Shown here: positions 24,529 to 32,768 of the stretch, piece by piece | Position numbering within the stretch: the stretch's first letter is position 1 | How the letters are laid out: each line of letters begins with the position of its first letter | Program-made: the position numbers and the translations under genes | Assembly: GCF_016907475.1 (NCBI RefSeq) | Contig: NZ_JAFBCA010000001.1 | Coordinates: forward strand, 3,968,001-4,032,000 | From: Nocardioides cavernae | Lineage (GTDB): Bacteria > Actinomycetota > Actinomycetes > Propionibacteriales > Nocardioidaceae | Length of the DNA stretch: 64,000 nucleotides | Reading direction: 5' to 3' | Notes under the pieces: model-generated | Seen by the model: the letters and a program-made list of their open reading frames with translations, nothing else | What the model was told of the DNA's origin: nothing | The model's database searches: none

Positions 24529-24589
24529 AACACCCCACGACCTTCTTCTCCCCCGCTGCGCTCCTCCGAACAACGCCGCGGGGACCCCG
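24529..24589 (+). repeat. REP-like element A, copy 1
   Basis: A 61-bp sequence beginning 2 nt after the acyl-CoA dehydrogenase stop. It matches, with about 5 differences including two 1-nt indels, the minus strand of 47308-47370. Inside is a stem CCCCGCTGCG (24551-24560) and CGCCGCGGGG (24574-24583) with one mismatch and a 13-nt loop. Repeated sequence, internal hairpin and intercistronic site fit a REP element. Confidence 0.8.
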
Positions 24590-24600
24590 AAAGAGCCCGC

Positions 24601-25368
24601 GTGCTGGTCACCGGCGCCGCGTCCGGCCTGGGCGCCGCGCTGGTCGCAGCGTTCCGCTCGCGCGGCGACGAGGTGCTCGCCACCGACCGCGTCGACGTGT
24701 CGTCCGTCGAGGGTGGCATCGACCTCGTCCTCGACATCACCTCCGACGACGACTGGGCGACGGCGGTCGACACCGTCCGCGAGCGCTGGGGCGGTCTCGA
24801 CGTGCTCGTCAACAACGCCGGCGTCGCCGGCGGCGGCCGCGTCGACCGCTGCACGCTCGAGGAGTGGCAGTGGATCACCGACATCAACCTGTTCGGGCTG
24901 GTCCGCGGCACGAAGGCGTTCGTCCCGATGCTCAAGGAGCAGCGCGCCGGTCACCTGGTCAACGTCGCCTCGCTCGCCGGTCTCGTCCACCCGGGCGGGA
25001 TGGGCTCCTACAACGCCGTGAAGGCCGCGGTCGTGGCGTTCACCGAGACCTGCGGCCACGAGCTGGCGTCGTACGGCATCCGGGCGAGCGTGGTCTGCCC
25101 CTCCTACTTCCGCACCAACCTGATGGACTCGATGCAGGGCAGCGACGAGGCGGTGGGCCGCGTGGTCAGCGGGCTCGTCGAGCGCTCGCAGGTCACGGCC
25201 GACGACATCGCCGCGGCCGTGCTGGCCGGCATGGACGCCGGTGAGGACGTCATCGTCCCCGACGAGGCGGCGCGCCAGGCCTACTTCCTCAAGTGGGCCG
25301 ACCGACCGGCGTACGACGCCGTGATGCGCGACCAGGCGGCGAAGCTCGACGCGGGGGCCGAGGCGTGA
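24601..25368 (+). CDS. Short-chain dehydrogenase/reductase
   Basis: A 255-residue classical SDR from GTG 24601. The cofactor motif TGAASGLG is near residue 5, then NNAGVAG, the catalytic Ser in NVASLAGLVHPGG and the Tyr-Lys pair in SYNAVKAAV. The frame is open upstream to ATG 24523, which overlaps the preceding stop, but those 26 codons consist of the REP-like element A. Since the other copy of that repeat is plainly intercistronic, the shorter start, preceded by AAAGAG, is preferred. It probably oxidises or reduces a hydroxyacyl-CoA in the same pathway as its neighbours. Confidence 0.88.
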   Translation: MLVTGAASGLGAALVAAFRSRGDEVLATDRVDVSSVEGGIDLVLDITSDDDWATAVDTVRERWGGLDVLVNNAGVAGGGRVDRCTLEEWQWITDINLFGLVRGTKAFVPMLKEQRAGHLVNVASLAGLVHPGGMGSYNAVKAAVVAFTETCGHELASYGIRASVVCPSYFRTNLMDSMQGSDEAVGRVVSGLVERSQVTADDIAAAVLAGMDAGEDVIVPDEAARQAYFLKWADRPAYDAVMRDQAAKLDAGAEA

Positions 25369-26435
25369 CCGCCGTCCCGGGCGCGCGCGCGGTGCGCGAG
25401 GAGGACGCGTTCGACGTCGCACGGGTTGCGGCGTGGCTCCGCTCCCACGCCTCCACCCCCGACGGGCTCGACGGCGAGCCCGAGGTCCGGCAGTTCACCG
25501 GTGGCGCCTCCAACCTCACCTACCTGCTGCGCTACCCCTCCGGTCGCGACCTCATCGTGCGGCGCGCGCCGGCCGGCACGAAGGCGCGGGGTGCGCACGA
25601 CATGCACCGCGAGTACGTCATCCAGTCGGCGCTCGCGCCCGTCTTCGACCACGTCGCGTCAATGGTCGCCTTCTGCGACGACGCCGAGGTCATCGGCGGC
25701 GACTTCTACGCCATGGACCGCATCCCCGGCGTGATCCCCCGCAGCGAGTGGCCCGCCGACGTGCCGCTGTCGGCCGAGCAGGCGCGCGAGCTGTGCCTGC
25801 ATGCAGTCGACGTGCTGGCCGAGCTGCACGGCATCGATCCGGCGGCCGCCGGGCTCGCCGACCTCGGCAAGGGGCACGGCTACGTCCGGCGCCAGGTCGA
25901 CGGCTGGTCGACCCGCTACCGCAACGCCCGGACCGAGGACGTTCCCGCCCTCGAGTCGGTGATGGCATGGCTCGACGCGCACCAGCCCGACGACGTGGCC
26001 ACCTGCGTGATCCACAACGACTTCAAGCTCGACAACCTCGTCGTCGCCGAGGACGACGTGACCCGGGTCGTGGGGGTGCTCGACTGGGAGATGGCGACCC
26101 TCGGCGACCCGCTGATGGACCTCGCCGGCTCGATGGCCTACTGGGTGCAGGCCGACGACACCGAGGAGTTCCAGATGATGCGGCGGGTGCCGACGCACCT
26201 GCCCGGCATGCTGACCCGCGACGAGTTCGTGGCGGCGTACGCCGAGCGCACCGGCCGGTCGGTCACGCCCGAGCAGTGGCGGTTCTACGAGGTGTTCGGG
26301 CTGTTCCGGATGGCCGTGATCGCCCAGCAGATCTACTACCGGTACTTCCACAGCCAGACGACCAACGAGATGTACGCCCTCTTCGGGCCGGCCGTGCAGA
26401 TCATCGGCCGTCGGCTCGACGGGCTTGCCACGTGA
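25365..26435 (+). CDS. APH-type phosphotransferase (ACAD10/11 or LvaA kinase-like)
   Basis: A 356-residue kinase of the aminoglycoside-phosphotransferase fold. VRQFTGGASNLTYLL is the Gly-rich loop, DLIVRRAP has the ATP Lys-equivalent Arg, CVIHNDFKLDNLVV is the catalytic loop with Asp and Asn, and VLDWEMATLGDPLMDLA the metal DxD-like segment. Its pairing with an ACAD11-like dehydrogenase mirrors human ACAD10/11 and the Pseudomonas levulinate genes lvaA/lvaC, where the kinase phosphorylates 4-hydroxyacyl-CoA. GTG 25365 overlaps the SDR stop (GTGA). Confidence 0.88.
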   Translation: MTAVPGARAVREEDAFDVARVAAWLRSHASTPDGLDGEPEVRQFTGGASNLTYLLRYPSGRDLIVRRAPAGTKARGAHDMHREYVIQSALAPVFDHVASMVAFCDDAEVIGGDFYAMDRIPGVIPRSEWPADVPLSAEQARELCLHAVDVLAELHGIDPAAAGLADLGKGHGYVRRQVDGWSTRYRNARTEDVPALESVMAWLDAHQPDDVATCVIHNDFKLDNLVVAEDDVTRVVGVLDWEMATLGDPLMDLAGSMAYWVQADDTEEFQMMRRVPTHLPGMLTRDEFVAAYAERTGRSVTPEQWRFYEVFGLFRMAVIAQQIYYRYFHSQTTNEMYALFGPAVQIIGRRLDGLAT

Positions 26436-27100
26436 GTCGCATCCTGCTGGCGCGGCACGGACAGGCCTCGTTCGGCGCCGCCGACTACGACGACCTCTCC
26501 CCCACCGGCCAGGAGCAGTCGCGGGTGCTGGGCGCAGCGCTGGCGGCTCGCGGAGTCGTGCCCGACCTGCTGGTCGCCGGCGAGATGCGACGGCACGCCC
26601 AGACCGCAGCCGGAGTCCTCGCCGGCGCCGGCTGGGCGAGGGACGTCGAGGTCGACGCCGGCTGGAACGAGTTCGACCACCTGCAGGTGCTCGCCGTCCA
26701 CGACCAGCCCACGACGGCGGAGGGCGAGTCGGAGAAGGCCGCCTTCCAGCGGTGGTTCGAGGAGGCGACGCAGCGCTGGACGTCAGGCGAGCACGACGAG
26801 TCGTACGACGAGTCCTTCGCCGCCTTCACCACCCGCGTCGGCGCTGCGCTCTCGCGGCTCGCGGACGCGCTGCCCCGCAGCGGCACGGCCGTGGTGCTCA
26901 CCAGCGGCGGGCCCGTGGCCTGGGCCGCCGCGTCGCTGCTCGCCGACACCGACTGCGCCCGCACCGACCTGTGGCTCCGGCTCAACCCGGTGTCGATCAA
27001 CACCGGCACCTCGACGATCGTGCGCGGCTCCCGGGGCACCACGCTGGTCACTTTCAACGCGGCCGACCACCTCTCCCCCGACCTGATCACCTACCGCTAG
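26432..27100 (+). CDS. Histidine phosphatase family protein with altered second site
   Basis: A 222-residue phosphoglycerate-mutase-fold protein. The phospho-acceptor motif RHGQAS is intact near residue 9, and SGTAVVLTSGGPVAW stands where most members have the second catalytic His (SHGG), so that His is replaced by Gly. It may be a slow phosphatase, use another acid, or bind without turnover. GTG overlaps the kinase stop (GTGA). Lying directly after a kinase in one operon, it could remove phosphate from a stray phospho-intermediate; that is inference. Confidence 0.82.
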   Translation: MSRILLARHGQASFGAADYDDLSPTGQEQSRVLGAALAARGVVPDLLVAGEMRRHAQTAAGVLAGAGWARDVEVDAGWNEFDHLQVLAVHDQPTTAEGESEKAAFQRWFEEATQRWTSGEHDESYDESFAAFTTRVGAALSRLADALPRSGTAVVLTSGGPVAWAAASLLADTDCARTDLWLRLNPVSINTGTSTIVRGSRGTTLVTFNAADHLSPDLITYR

Positions 27101-27108
27101 GACTCCCC

Positions 27109-27852
27109 ATGTCGACGACCCTCATCACCGGCGCCAGCAGCGGGCTCGGGGCCGAGATGGCCCGCCAGCTCGCCGCGCGGGGCCACGACCTCGCCCTCTG
27201 CGCGCGTCGCACGGACCGCCTCTCCGAGCTCGCCGCCGAGATCACCACCGCCCACCCTGACCGCCGCGTCGTCGTCAAGGCGCTCGACGTCACCGACAAC
27301 GACGCCGTCTTCCGGGTGTTCGACGAGTTCCGCGACGAGCTCGGTGGCCTCGACCGCGTCGTCGTCAACGCCGGGCTCGGCAAGGGTCAGCCGCTCGGCA
27401 CCGGGCGCTTCGACGCCAACAAGCAGACCGCCGAGACCAACTTCATCGGGGCGCTCGCCCAGACCGAGGCGGCCGCCGCGATCTTCCGCGCGCAGGGCTC
27501 GGGGCACCTGGTGATGGTCTCGTCGTTCTCCGCGCTCCGCGGCATGCCGAGGAACATCACGACGTACGCCGCGACCAAGGCCGCGGTCGCCCACCTCGCC
27601 GAGGGATTCCGCGCCGACGTCCACGGCACGCCGATCAAGGTGACCGTGCTCTACCCCGGCTACATCGTCTCGGAGATGTCCGGGACGTCTGCGAGGACGC
27701 CCCTCATGGCGTCGACCGAGAAGGGCGTGCGCGCCATGGTCGAGGCCATCGAGAAGCAGAAGAAGTCGGCCGTGGTCCCCGCCTGGCCCTGGGTGCCCCT
27801 CGGGTTCGTGGTCAAGCGGGTGCCGGTCGGGCTGCTGCGCCGGATGGCCTAG
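27109..27852 (+). CDS. Short-chain dehydrogenase/reductase
   Basis: A 247-residue SDR. TGASSGLGAEMARQLAARG is the cofactor loop, the usual NNAG appears as VNAGLGKGQ, the catalytic Ser is in VSSFSALRG and the Tyr-Lys in TYAATKAAV. The C-terminus VPAWPWVPLGFVVKRVPVGLLRRM is hydrophobic and basic, suggesting membrane association, as in lipid-acting SDRs. It is the last gene of the TetR-controlled operon, 8 bp after the phosphatase gene. Substrate unknown. Confidence 0.87.
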   Translation: MSTTLITGASSGLGAEMARQLAARGHDLALCARRTDRLSELAAEITTAHPDRRVVVKALDVTDNDAVFRVFDEFRDELGGLDRVVVNAGLGKGQPLGTGRFDANKQTAETNFIGALAQTEAAAAIFRAQGSGHLVMVSSFSALRGMPRNITTYAATKAAVAHLAEGFRADVHGTPIKVTVLYPGYIVSEMSGTSARTPLMASTEKGVRAMVEAIEKQKKSAVVPAWPWVPLGFVVKRVPVGLLRRMA

Positions 27853-27889
27853 CCCCCCGTCGGGACACAGCCCCGTCACCGGCCGTGCG

Positions 27890-27895
27890 TAGGGT
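27890..27895 (+). promoter_or_regulatory. -10 element TAGGGT for the sulfatase
   Basis: TAGGGT ends 7 nt before the ATG at 27903, with no ribosome site between; probable leaderless start. Confidence 0.5.
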
Positions 27896-27902
27896 GCAGA
27901 GC

Positions 27903-29162
27903 ATGGCCGACAACGTGTTGTGGATCATCACGGACGACCAGATGCGCTCGACGCTGAGGTCGATGGACCGGACGTGGCGACGGCTCGTCCGCAAGGGCGT
28001 GCACTTCCCCCGGGGCTACAGCGCGATGCCGCTGTGCGGTCCGGCGCGCGCCTCGATCCTCACCAGTCGATACCCCCACAACCACGGGTGCAGCAGCAAC
28101 ATGACCCACCAGCCGTTCGTGGCCCAGGGACACGACCGGGACACCGTGGCGACGCGGATCCAGGCAGCCGGCTACGACACCGGCTACTTCGGCAAGTACA
28201 TGAACGGGCTCGCCCAGCAACCGTCGTACGTCGCCCCCGGCTGGGACCGTTGGGTCGCGCTGCTCGACGGCATGATCGACGACCCGCGGGTCAACGTCGA
28301 CGGCAGCATCCGGAAGGTCGCCTCCCAGCGAGCGTTCGACCGGTTCGCCGCGAAGCGGTTACGGCGCTTCATCCGCCGCCACCAGGACACCGGGCCGTGG
28401 TTCGCGGTGTTCGCGCCGACGGCCCCGCACGGCCCGTACACACCGAGCCAGGAGCACGCCGACGACTTCGACGGGGTGTCCTGGGCCCCACCGGCGTCCA
28501 ACGAGGCCGACATGAGCGACAAGCCGACGTGGTTGCAGGACCTCCCCCCGCAGGACCGTGAACGCATGCGGAAGATCTACGAGGGCAAGCTCGAGGAGCT
28601 GCAGGACGTCGACGACCAGATCGCGAGCGTGCTGGACGTCCTGAAGCGCAGCGGCCAGCTGCGGCGGACCTGGATCTTCTTCGTCTCCGACAACGGCTAC
28701 CTGCTCGGCGAGCACCGGCTGCTCCACAAGTCGCAGCCCTACGAGGAGGCGGCGGGCATCCCGTTCGCCGTCCGCGGTCCAGGCGTGGAGCCGCGCACCG
28801 TGGACGCACTGGTCTCACAGGTCGACCTGATGCCCACCACCCTCGACGTGGCCGGCCTCGACCCCGACGCGGGCCGCGACCTCGACGGCCGCTCGATGCT
28901 CGAGCCGCTCAGGTCCGGCGACTGGTCCGGCTGGCGACGACGGTTGCTGGTCGAGAACACGAACCTCGACTGGTCGATGCTCCGCGAGGGCTCGACCGCC
29001 TACATCGAGCACCACGACTCCGCGGAGTGGGAGCTCTACGACCTGGACCGCGACCCCCACCAGCTCACGAGCCTGCGCGACGCCGACGTCGTCGAGCTGG
29101 CGCGGACGACGGGGCAGCTCTTCGGCTCGCAGGGCCGAGCCCTGCGGGCGCTCGAGCAGTAG
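27903..29162 (+). CDS. Type I sulfatase
   Basis: A 419-residue sulfatase of the alkaline-phosphatase superfamily. Cys45 in LCGPARASILTSR is the CxPxR site that a formylglycine-generating enzyme would convert. Metal ligands are Asp11-Asp12 (IITDDQ) and the Asp-Asn pair in FFVSDNGYLLGEH. No signal peptide is present, so it would act in the cytosol unless exported after modification. The generating enzyme is not in this window. ATG 27903 is chosen on the TAGGGT box; ATG 27885 is in frame. Confidence 0.9.
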   Translation: MADNVLWIITDDQMRSTLRSMDRTWRRLVRKGVHFPRGYSAMPLCGPARASILTSRYPHNHGCSSNMTHQPFVAQGHDRDTVATRIQAAGYDTGYFGKYMNGLAQQPSYVAPGWDRWVALLDGMIDDPRVNVDGSIRKVASQRAFDRFAAKRLRRFIRRHQDTGPWFAVFAPTAPHGPYTPSQEHADDFDGVSWAPPASNEADMSDKPTWLQDLPPQDRERMRKIYEGKLEELQDVDDQIASVLDVLKRSGQLRRTWIFFVSDNGYLLGEHRLLHKSQPYEEAAGIPFAVRGPGVEPRTVDALVSQVDLMPTTLDVAGLDPDAGRDLDGRSMLEPLRSGDWSGWRRRLLVENTNLDWSMLREGSTAYIEHHDSAEWELYDLDRDPHQLTSLRDADVVELARTTGQLFGSQGRALRALEQ

Positions 29163-29222
29163 CCGGCTTCGTCCCGGAGTCAGCCGTAGAGGAAGGACCC
29201 TCCCCTGCGGCATGATCGGCCC

Positions 29223-29474
29223 GTGGTCGTACTCGTGCCGCGACAGATCCGGATGACCGGGATGACAGGAAGCGTGCCCTACTACGGGGGCCGCTTCACC
29301 CCGGCGCAGGCGTACGCCGCGGCGCACCCGCCGCGTCCGCCGGTCCCGCCTCCAGCCGTGCAGCCGCCGGCCCGGCCCACCCGGGACCCGGTCGAGGCGT
29401 TGCAGCACCTGCTCGACACCGGTGTGCTGACGCAGGAGGAGTTCGACGAGCTGCGGCAGCGGGTCGAGCGGTGA
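29223..29474 (+). CDS. SHOCT-domain small protein
   Basis: An 83-residue protein. The C-terminal 30 residues, DPVEALQHLLDTGVLTQEEFDELRQRV, are a SHOCT motif, a short helical oligomerisation element. The middle is Pro-rich. The following gene overlaps it by 4 nt (GTGA), an arrangement common for SHOCT/DUF6325-type pairs in actinobacteria. GTG start; its role is unknown. Confidence 0.75.
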   Translation: MVVLVPRQIRMTGMTGSVPYYGGRFTPAQAYAAAHPPRPPVPPPAVQPPARPTRDPVEALQHLLDTGVLTQEEFDELRQRVER

Positions 29475-29893
29475 CCGGGCCGGTCCAGGTCCTGGTGATC
29501 GGGTTCGAGGCGCCGTCGTTCTCGGGCGAGGTGCTGGCCGAGCTCGCCGGGCTCCGCGAGCGCGGTGTCGTGCGGTTGGTCGACGTCCTGCTTGTCGAGC
29601 GTGGCGACGACGGGACCTTCGAGGTCCTCGACCCGCCCGCTGGCAGCGATCCGGACCTGGGGCGGATCGCGGCAGAGGTCCTCGGCGGAGGTGGGGAGTC
29701 CGATGGGGACATCTCGCTCGACGAGGCCTGGTCGTTGGCAGACGCGGTCCCCCCGGGTGGTGTTGCCGCCGTGGCACTCCTCGAGCACCTCTGGGCCGAA
29801 CCTCTTGTCGCGGCGATCGGGCGAGCCGGCGGCCGTCCGCTCGGCGAGCTGTGGCTCCCGGCAGGTGAGGTGCCCGACTCGACGGTCGGCTGA
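29471..29893 (+). CDS. DUF6325-like protein
   Basis: A 140-residue protein beginning TGPVQVLVIGFEAPSFSGEV and continuing LRERGVVRLVDVLLVERGDDG, the pattern I recall for DUF6325/DUF1269-like actinobacterial proteins that accompany SHOCT genes. No membrane helix is clear. GTG overlaps the SHOCT stop. It may bind the SHOCT protein; function unknown. Confidence 0.65.
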   Translation: MTGPVQVLVIGFEAPSFSGEVLAELAGLRERGVVRLVDVLLVERGDDGTFEVLDPPAGSDPDLGRIAAEVLGGGGESDGDISLDEAWSLADAVPPGGVAAVALLEHLWAEPLVAAIGRAGGRPLGELWLPAGEVPDSTVG

Positions 29894-29905
29894 CAGGATG
29901 CCCGG

Positions 29906-30943
29906 ATGCGCGCCATGGTCGTCGATGCGGTCCGGGGACGACCCGAGGTCCGCGAGGTCGCCGATCCGACGTGTCCGGCCGGCGGCGTGGTGGTCCGCGT
30001 GATGGCCACCGGCTTGTGCCGGAGTGACTGGCACGCGTGGGCGGGACACGACGAGATCGCGTTCCCGCACGTGCCGGGTCACGAGCTGGCCGGCGTGGTC
30101 GTGGAGGTCGGCGCCGGCGTCGGCCGGTGGGCGGTCGGCGACCGCGTGACCGTCCCGTTCGTGTGCGGGTGCGGTCGCTGCGAGTGGTGCCTGGCCGGGA
30201 ACGCCCAGGTGTGCCCCGACCAGCAGCAGCCGGGCTTCACCCACTGGGGCTCCTTCGCCGAGCACGTCGCCCTGCACGCCGCTGACACCAACCTGATCGG
30301 CCTTCCCGAGTCGATCGACTTCGCGACCGCCGCCAGCCTCGGCTGCCGGTTCGCCACGGCGTACCGCGCCCTCGTCGGACGGGCACGCGTCACCGAAGGC
30401 GAGTCGGTGACCGTGCTCGGCGCCGGCGGCGTAGGACTCAGCACCGTGATGATCGCGCGCGCCCTGGGATGTCGGGTGATCGCGGTGGATCGCAACCCGC
30501 AGGCGCTCGCCCTGGCCGCCGACCTCGGCGCGGACCACGTCCTGCTCGCCGACGGCCCGGACGTCCCGGCCGCCGTGGCCGAGCTCACGGGAGGCGGGAG
30601 CCACGTCGCGGTGGACGCCGTGGGCAGCGAGCAGACCTGCGCCGACGCGATCCTCAGCCTGCGTCGCCGCGGTCGCCACGTGCAGGTGGGCCTGCTCCCG
30701 CCGGTCGACGGTCACCCGCGGGTGCCGATGGATCGGGTGATCGGCTGGGAGCTCGACCTCCTGGGCAGCCACGGGATGGCAGCGGTCGACTACCCGGACA
30801 TGCTCGCCCTCGTCGAGCAAGGCCTCCTCCGGCCCGATCAGCTGGTCCGGCGCACCATCGGGCTCGACGAGGCCGCGGCGCTCCTGCCCTCCTTCGACCG
30901 GACGACCGCGGCCGGCATGACGCTGATCGACCCCGCTCGCTGA
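29906..30943 (+). CDS. Zinc-dependent alcohol dehydrogenase
   Basis: A 345-residue medium-chain dehydrogenase. The catalytic zinc site is Cys in GLCRSDWH and the His-Glu of VPGHELAG; the structural zinc site is CGCGRCEWCLAGNAQVC. The Rossmann loop is VLGAGGVGLSTVMIA. The next acidic residue, in VIAVDRN, favours NAD over NADP. The substrate is unknown, though the length and motifs suit a simple alcohol or polyol. A weak CAGGAT box 7 nt before the ATG suggests a leaderless mRNA. Confidence 0.9.
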   Translation: MRAMVVDAVRGRPEVREVADPTCPAGGVVVRVMATGLCRSDWHAWAGHDEIAFPHVPGHELAGVVVEVGAGVGRWAVGDRVTVPFVCGCGRCEWCLAGNAQVCPDQQQPGFTHWGSFAEHVALHAADTNLIGLPESIDFATAASLGCRFATAYRALVGRARVTEGESVTVLGAGGVGLSTVMIARALGCRVIAVDRNPQALALAADLGADHVLLADGPDVPAAVAELTGGGSHVAVDAVGSEQTCADAILSLRRRGRHVQVGLLPPVDGHPRVPMDRVIGWELDLLGSHGMAAVDYPDMLALVEQGLLRPDQLVRRTIGLDEAAALLPSFDRTTAAGMTLIDPAR

Positions 30944-31005
30944 GCAGCACGTCGGTCTGACGCCGCCCATCGGCTGCGCGGATGCACGTGTCCGGGCCTC
31001 CGCTC

Positions 31006-31968
31006 CTAGCGAACTTCGCAGTCGACGCCGCCCGCGCAGTCGCGCAGGGAGTGGTCATCGATCACTGCACCCCGGGAGTCGTAGGTGACCACTCGTGCCA
31101 AGGCCCCGGGGATGCCCGCCCACACGATGCTCGACCCCGGTGCCATCGTGTGGTCGACCGTCCCCTCGACGATCGTGCCGGCCGTGTTGACGAACTCGAC
31201 TCGGGTGACCGAGTCGTCGGGCAGACCCGCCACGGCCAGGGATGGCGCGTCCTCGGACCCGGCGTCGCCGGCGAACACCTCCAGGCCCGTGCCCGGATCG
31301 AGGAAGTCGTCGGTGCCGAATCCCCACTCGTAATGCCGCTGACCGTCCTCGTTGCGGATCACCGCAGGCACGCAGTCGGCGCCCTGGAAGGACACGCAGG
31401 CAACCTCGAGCGTGCCATTGACCACCGCGATCCCCATGTCCGTGGAGCCGACCGGCTGTCCATCCTCGTCACCGGCGGCCGTCTCGATCGCGAGGACTCC
31501 GTCGTACAGCCAGCCGGGAAAGGCCGGGCGGTCGTACATCGTCACTCCTGTGTAGCTGGGGACGCCGGTGGTGAACGCCTCGCCCTGCACCTCGAACTCA
31601 TCGCCCGGGATCTCCATCCCGTCCACTGCTCCGAGCGGTTCGGGGATGGCGACCTGCCACGCGGATATCCGCTCGGCCCCCGGCACGTCACGGAGCACCC
31701 GCTCCTGGAGCTCGCTGAGGCCGGTGGGACGAGCGGCGACGTCGCGCGCAACAGTGTCGCGGTCGCTGCCGCCGCCATCGAGTCCTGGCACGAGCAAGGT
31801 TGCGGAACCGCCCACCACGATCGTTGCCACCACCGCGACGAGCGCCGCACGCGTGCGCCGGCGTCGGACTCCGCGACTCTTCGCCTCAGCCAGACGACGA
31901 GGATCCAAGCGGGCCTCAGGATCGCCCTTCAGCTCTTCTGCGAAGAGCTCCAGCGTGGTCTGGTTCAT
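31006..31968 (-). CDS. Membrane protein paired with ECF sigma factor
   Basis: A 320-residue protein. Residues 1-40 are charged and cytosolic (LFAEELKGDPEARLDPRRLAEA), one helix spans about 41-62 (AALVAVVATIVVGGSATLLV) and about 255 residues lie outside. No zinc finger is present. The sigma gene stop overlaps its ATG (ATGA), so it is the probable membrane anti-sigma or sensor partner. The outer part has two CxxxxxC pairs and no recognised domain. Confidence 0.75.
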   Translation of the reverse strand: MNQTTLELFAEELKGDPEARLDPRRLAEAKSRGVRRRRTRAALVAVVATIVVGGSATLLVPGLDGGGSDRDTVARDVAARPTGLSELQERVLRDVPGAERISAWQVAIPEPLGAVDGMEIPGDEFEVQGEAFTTGVPSYTGVTMYDRPAFPGWLYDGVLAIETAAGDEDGQPVGSTDMGIAVVNGTLEVACVSFQGADCVPAVIRNEDGQRHYEWGFGTDDFLDPGTGLEVFAGDAGSEDAPSLAVAGLPDDSVTRVEFVNTAGTIVEGTVDHTMAPGSSIVWAGIPGALARVVTYDSRGAVIDDHSLRDCAGGVDCEVR

Positions 31969-32468
31969 CGGTACATCTCCTCTTCGACGGGCGTGTCCCC
32001 GCAGACGCGCAACTTGGCGAGGGCGCGCGCCAAGGTGCTCTTCACAGTGCCGGGAGCGATGCCGAGCTCGCGCGCGACGTTCGCTTCCGACAGGTCGTAG
32101 TAGTGCCGAAGCACGACCACGCGGCGTTCCCGCTCCGTCAGCTGCGCCAGGAGCCGGACGATCTGGTCACGGTCGTCAGGCCTGGGGTCGGCCGCTCCGG
32201 GGTCGGCATGACCCAAGGCCCCGCCCCCAATCTCGAAGAACCGGCGACGTCGGATGCGGTCCACATTGAGATTGACCAGAACCCGTCGGCAGTAAGCCAG
32301 GGCATCGCCGCTCCGGACCGTGCGCCACTTGGCGTACGTGCGCTCCAACGCCGTCTGCGCGAGGTCCTCGGCGAGGTGATGGTCCCCCGTGAGCAGGTAC
32401 GCCGAGCGGTGGAGCTTCGGCCAGGCTGCGTACGCGAACTCATCGAACTCCTGCTCTCGCCCGGCCAT
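31965..32468 (-). CDS. ECF RNA polymerase sigma factor, SigE-like family
   Basis: A 167-residue ECF factor of the SigE-like actinobacterial group. Region 2 runs about residues 8-75 (FAYAAWPKLHRSAYLLTGD, HLAEDLAQTALERTYAKW) and region 4 about 105-160 (LTERERRVVVLRHYYDLSEANVARELGIAPGTVKSTLARAL). ATG 32468 removes six unneeded residues from the longer frame. It is coupled to the following membrane protein, parallel to the pair at the left edge of the window, suggesting paralogous surface-sensing units. Confidence 0.9.
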   Translation of the reverse strand: MAGREQEFDEFAYAAWPKLHRSAYLLTGDHHLAEDLAQTALERTYAKWRTVRSGDALAYCRRVLVNLNVDRIRRRRFFEIGGGALGHADPGAADPRPDDRDQIVRLLAQLTERERRVVVLRHYYDLSEANVARELGIAPGTVKSTLARALAKLRVCGDTPVEEEMYR

Positions 32469-32572
32469 CAACGCCCCGTTCCACACGTGTGATCAGTCTC
32501 GCCCGTACATACGCACCATGAACCAGATCGGTTCTGCCGTGCAGAGAACCAATCATCGCGACGAGTCTGCGG

Positions 32573-32705
32573 TCGGCGCTCCAGGTACGGCAGATCGTCC
32601 CCAACGGCAGGACCATCGCCGACCGCCGGGCCACCGCCGACGTGATCGCGGAGTCCGAGGTCGTCGGGCTGGAGGTCGGCGAACTCGAAACCACCAAGTG
32701 GCGCT
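32573..32705 (+). pseudogene. Possible coding remnant upstream of the GNAT gene
   Basis: The 300-bp gap 32469-32768 holds no complete gene. One frame reads SALQVRQIVPNGRTIADRRA and then TADVIAESEVVGLEVGELET, with high G+C at third positions as in real genes here. There is no start or ribosome site, and the protein-like composition ends near 32705. I do not recognise the parent; it may be chance or a decayed gene. Confidence 0.25.
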
Positions 32706-32768
32706 CATCAGGAGATCCGCGAACCACCAGCGGCGTGTGCGTGCGTTCGCGCGTGGAAGAGTGCCCTC

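Noticed and set aside
22642..24600. A very long open frame running on the plus strand through the TetR gene and the acyl-CoA dehydrogenase
   Set aside because: It is antisense to one gene and out of frame with the other; its Arg/Pro/Gly-rich translation shows no motif. It arises from the high G+C content. The same applies to other long frames opposite real genes, for example 6774-8819 on the minus strand and 3834-5195 on the plus strand.
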